Positions 61,301 to 64,000 of a DNA stretch of 64,000 nt are shown piece by piece. This DNA is from Trametes villosa. Lineage: Eukaryota; Basidiomycota; Agaricomycetes; Polyporales; Polyporaceae. A program made the translations under genes and the position numbers. Below the pieces are notes generated by a model. It was not told the DNA's origin. It did not search any database and saw only the letters and a program-made list of their open reading frames with translations. The stretch spans positions 930,001 to 994,000 of the forward strand of contig PUDQ02000066.1 in assembly GCA_002964805.2 (NCBI GenBank). Direction: 5' to 3'. How positions within the stretch are numbered: the first letter of the stretch is position 1; every line of letters starts with the position of its first letter.

Positions 61301-64000
61301 CGCCCCCGTCAAGACGACGACCTCCTCGGGATCAAACAAACCTCCTTCACCTGGTCGCACGACTCCCCAGACCTCCAAACGCCCGCCTCCGGCAGCTCGA
61401 GCGGGCAGCAGCGCCGGCGGTTCGTCCTGAACGTCGACGGCGAGCTGCTCTTCAAGCGCGGCCGCACGAACCTCATCGTCGGGCCGACCGGGGCGGGGAA
61501 GACGTCGCTGCTGATGGCGCTGCTCGGCGAGATGCACGCGCGCCCGGCGGGGCCGGAGTCGTTTGTGGGGCTTCCGAGGGGTGGGGGCGTTGCGTATGCG
61601 GCGCAGGAGTCTTGGGTCTTAAGCGACACCATCCGGGTGAGTTGATTTTCGCACTCAGATCCGGGAAGGAGAGCTCAACCCGCTGCCAGAACAACATCGT
61701 TTTCGGCGCGCCGTTCGACGAGGCGCGGTATGCTAAGGGTATGTCCCTCTTGACTGCTATGCTCAGGACTGCAACGCTTACAGGTCAAAACGTCAGTGAT
61801 CAAGCAGTGTGCACTTGAGCGCGACCTAAGCCTCTTCGATGCTGGAGATCAAACCGAAGTTGGCGAAAAAGGGATCACGCTCAGGCATGTCGCTCGAAAG
61901 CTGTAACTTGATTCCTGCTCTGACGATGCCGGCGTTCTTGTTTGTAGCGGTGGCCAAAAGGTCAGTACACTACTCCACGTCTCCCATCTCCTCTATTCCC
62001 GCTAATGTCACAGTCTAGGCTCGCATCACTCTTGCGCGCGCAGTCTATTCAACGGCCGAGATCCTCTTACTCGACGACGTGGGGGCTCTACCGGTTTCCA
62101 TCATGTATCACGCTGATGAGGTGTCGTTAGGTGCTTGCTGCTCTCGATGTCCACACCGGGCGATGGATTGTGGACCAGTGCTTCAAAGGTGATCTTATCG
62201 CCGGTCGCACAGTCCTACTCGTGGTACGTTCAATCAAACCAGTGGGTCAGCACCGCGAAGCGCTAACTACTACGTACCGAAGAGCCACAATGTAGCCCTC
62301 ATACGCCCGATCGCCGAGTTCGTCGTCGCGCTTGGGTCGGACGGGCGTATCGCTAGCCAAGGAAGCCTCGACAAGACCCTACAACAGGACAGCAAACTCC
62401 TCGCAGAGCTCGCCTCCGAGGAAGAACAGCTCAAGGATGCGGACAAGGAAGTCGACAAACCCGAAATCGAAGCCGAAGACGCGCAGAAGAGTGGAAAGCT
62501 CGTTGTTGCCGAGGAGATCAAGGAAGGATACGTGGGCTGGAGCACCTGTGAGTGTCACCGTGGTCGACCAGGCCTCGATGTTGTACTGACTCCGAGTGGA
62601 AGTGCGCCTTTTCGTGGTGAACTCGTCCACGAAGCCCGTCTTGTACTGGAGCGCGTATATCTTCATGATGGCCCTCACGCACACTATCCTGAACAGTCAG
62701 GTCAGCTACCTCTCATACTTCCTGGCATTGTATTATCTCACGTCGTTTCTAGTCGTATTACCTCGGCATCTGGGCCGCGCAATACGAGAAGCATGCCCCT
62801 TCCGAGGTATCGGTTTCATAGTGAGTGGACCACAATTACAGACGTGCCGGTGGCTCACGGTTTACACAGCTACCTGGGCATATACGGGCTCCTCGTCGTT
62901 GCGACAATCATCTCATACGGCGTTGCTTGGTTGTTCTACATATCTGGCTCGAAGAGGGCATCAGAGAGCATCCACAGCCAGCTCGTTGCGTCCATCCTAG
63001 GTACCACTCTGAGGTATGCCAATCGCCGTCGGTTGCCTCTGCCCCCTCCCCCCGGCTACATTGCTGATCCACAATTAGATGGTTAGATATGACTCCCACG
63101 TCTCGTATCATCGCTCGCTGCACGGCGGACATGCAAGCAGGTAATACTCCTTACGACCAGCCTCGTCGTTATAGTCTCTGATTATCCTCCGTAGTCGACA
63201 CCACCCTTCCCAGATACGTCCTCGCCACTGTGGAAACCTGGATCTTCATGGTCCTGAGGATCGTCGCCACGGCGCTGGTGGCCCCTCTGTTCATCCTCCC
63301 TGCGATCGTCGTCGGCATACTGGGTGGTCTCTTGGGACGCATCTACATGAAGGCACAGGTATGCGTCAAGCGCGAGATGAGCAACACCCGAGCGCCAGTT
63401 CTGGGGCACTTTGGGTCAGCCATCTCGGGGATAGGTGCGTTCCCAATATCATAAGCTATGCGTGGGGTTTCTCACATGTGTGCATAGTCTCTATTCGCGC
63501 GTACGGCGCGCAGGAGCAGTTCAAGAGCGAGTCCTATCTCCGAGTAGACCGATACAGTCGCGCCGCCTTTGTCTACAACGGCCTGAACCGGTGCGTCCAG
63601 ATATTTCCGTCGCTGAATGGGGCTTACCCTGACGCGACTACTTGCAGGTGGATTACCGTGCGAGTGGATGTGATGGGGACGCTGCTGTCCGTGATCCTTG
63701 CAGCCTATCTCGTATATGGTGGCCGGGCCAGCGCGTCCAACGCTGGTTTCGCCATGAATATGGCGGGTACGCAAACTCCGGTCTCTATACAATTCAACCC
63801 CGTGAGGCTAACAGTTACCGCTGTAGTCGGATTCAGTGCGACCATCCTCCAAGGGGTGAGATTCTTCAACTATCTGCAGCTGTCAGGTATGTGTCATGCC
63901 TGGTACGATCCCCGTCATACTTCTGACATTGGGCATACGTCGCACAGCGAACAGGTCCGTTCCCGCTTCAGCGTCCTAATGGCTTCGACTAACCGTTGTC
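58365..64000 (+). CDS. ABCC-type (MRP/YCF1-like) ABC transporter, cut off at the right edge
   Basis: ATP-driven exporter. The model starts MDALILMDVLLLPHR, joined to FALEDSRLIILCGIVLSVAG, and has several extra N-terminal helices (TMD0-like) before the linker YSRMFFSWLNQTIAKAHR. TMD1 follows, including EKTDARVQLLNEVLNVVRM and KLFGWERRVSSQIQERREAE. NBD1 has Walker A GPTGAGKTSLL, a Q-loop AAQESWVLSDTIR joined to NNIVFGAPFDE, signature LSGGQKARITLARAVYS (its GGQK from a 13-nt exon), Walker B ILLLDDV followed by LAALD, and the switch His THN. An acidic linker with repeated Glu/Lys and TMD2 (SRIIARCTADMQ; GHFGSAISGIVSIRAYGAQ) follow. NBD2 lies outside the window. The array of short introns is in frame where tested. 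Family members typically export glutathione conjugates or drugs. Confidence 0.88.
61948..61960 (+). other. 13-nt micro-exon carrying the ABC signature
   Basis: CGGTGGCCAAAAG lies between TTTGTAG and GTCAGT. With AG from the preceding exon (GC donor at 61885-61886) and GCTCGC after it, it gives L-S-G-G-Q-K-A-R. Confidence 0.8.

Overview
The window looks like a fungal nuclear chromosome segment, most likely from a white-rot Agaricomycete (Basidiomycota, possibly Polyporales). Genes are dense, sit on both strands and are cut by many introns of about 45-70 nt. There are two basidiomycete-typical membrane families (DUF6533 and DUF6534), several cytochrome P450s and a secreted class II (ligninolytic) haem peroxidase. 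All gene models were spliced by eye from reading frame, splice sites and family motifs. Boundaries are therefore inferred, and family names rest on motif recognition, not on a search.

Layout. (1) 1.6-10.6 kb: two paralogous epoxide-hydrolase-like alpha/beta hydrolases (+) flank a P450 (-) and a DUF6533 membrane protein (+). (2) 10.7-25.6 kb: very-long-chain 3-oxoacyl-CoA reductase (-), GNAT acetyltransferase (+), phytanoyl-CoA-type dioxygenase (-), a long Ser/Pro-rich protein of unknown function (-), a P450 of a different family (-) and a mitochondrial carrier (-). (3) 26.6-38.7 kb: an NFKBIL1-like coiled-coil protein (-), a DUF6534 membrane protein (-), a conserved protein of unknown function (+), an O-methyltransferase (-) and polyubiquitin (-). 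(4) 38.7-43.9 kb: gene-poor, with an intron-containing tRNA-Trp. (5) 43.9-53.2 kb: a class II peroxidase carrying both Mn-binding and catalytic-Trp residues (versatile-peroxidase type), then two P450s of the same family as the one at 3.2-5.3 kb, with a decayed P450 3' end between them. (6) 53.5-64 kb: a HAM1-like (DUF5923) protein (-) and an ABCC-type transporter (+) that runs off the right edge.

How the genes fit together. The peroxidase, four P450s, two epoxide hydrolases, the O-methyltransferase and the ABCC exporter would together make a plausible oxidation, hydrolysis/methylation and export kit for aromatic compounds. They are interspersed with housekeeping genes, and no synthase backbone gene is present, so I do not call this a biosynthetic cluster.

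The most striking signal is in gene structure. Seven micro-exons of 7-14 nt occur in six unrelated genes, several carrying part of the family's signature motif: the carrier PxDxxK lysine, the dioxygenase HxD aspartate, the ABC signature GGQ, and the segment after the P450 haem cysteine. Four introns also appear to use GC-AG splice sites. An automatic gene finder would probably break many of these genes.
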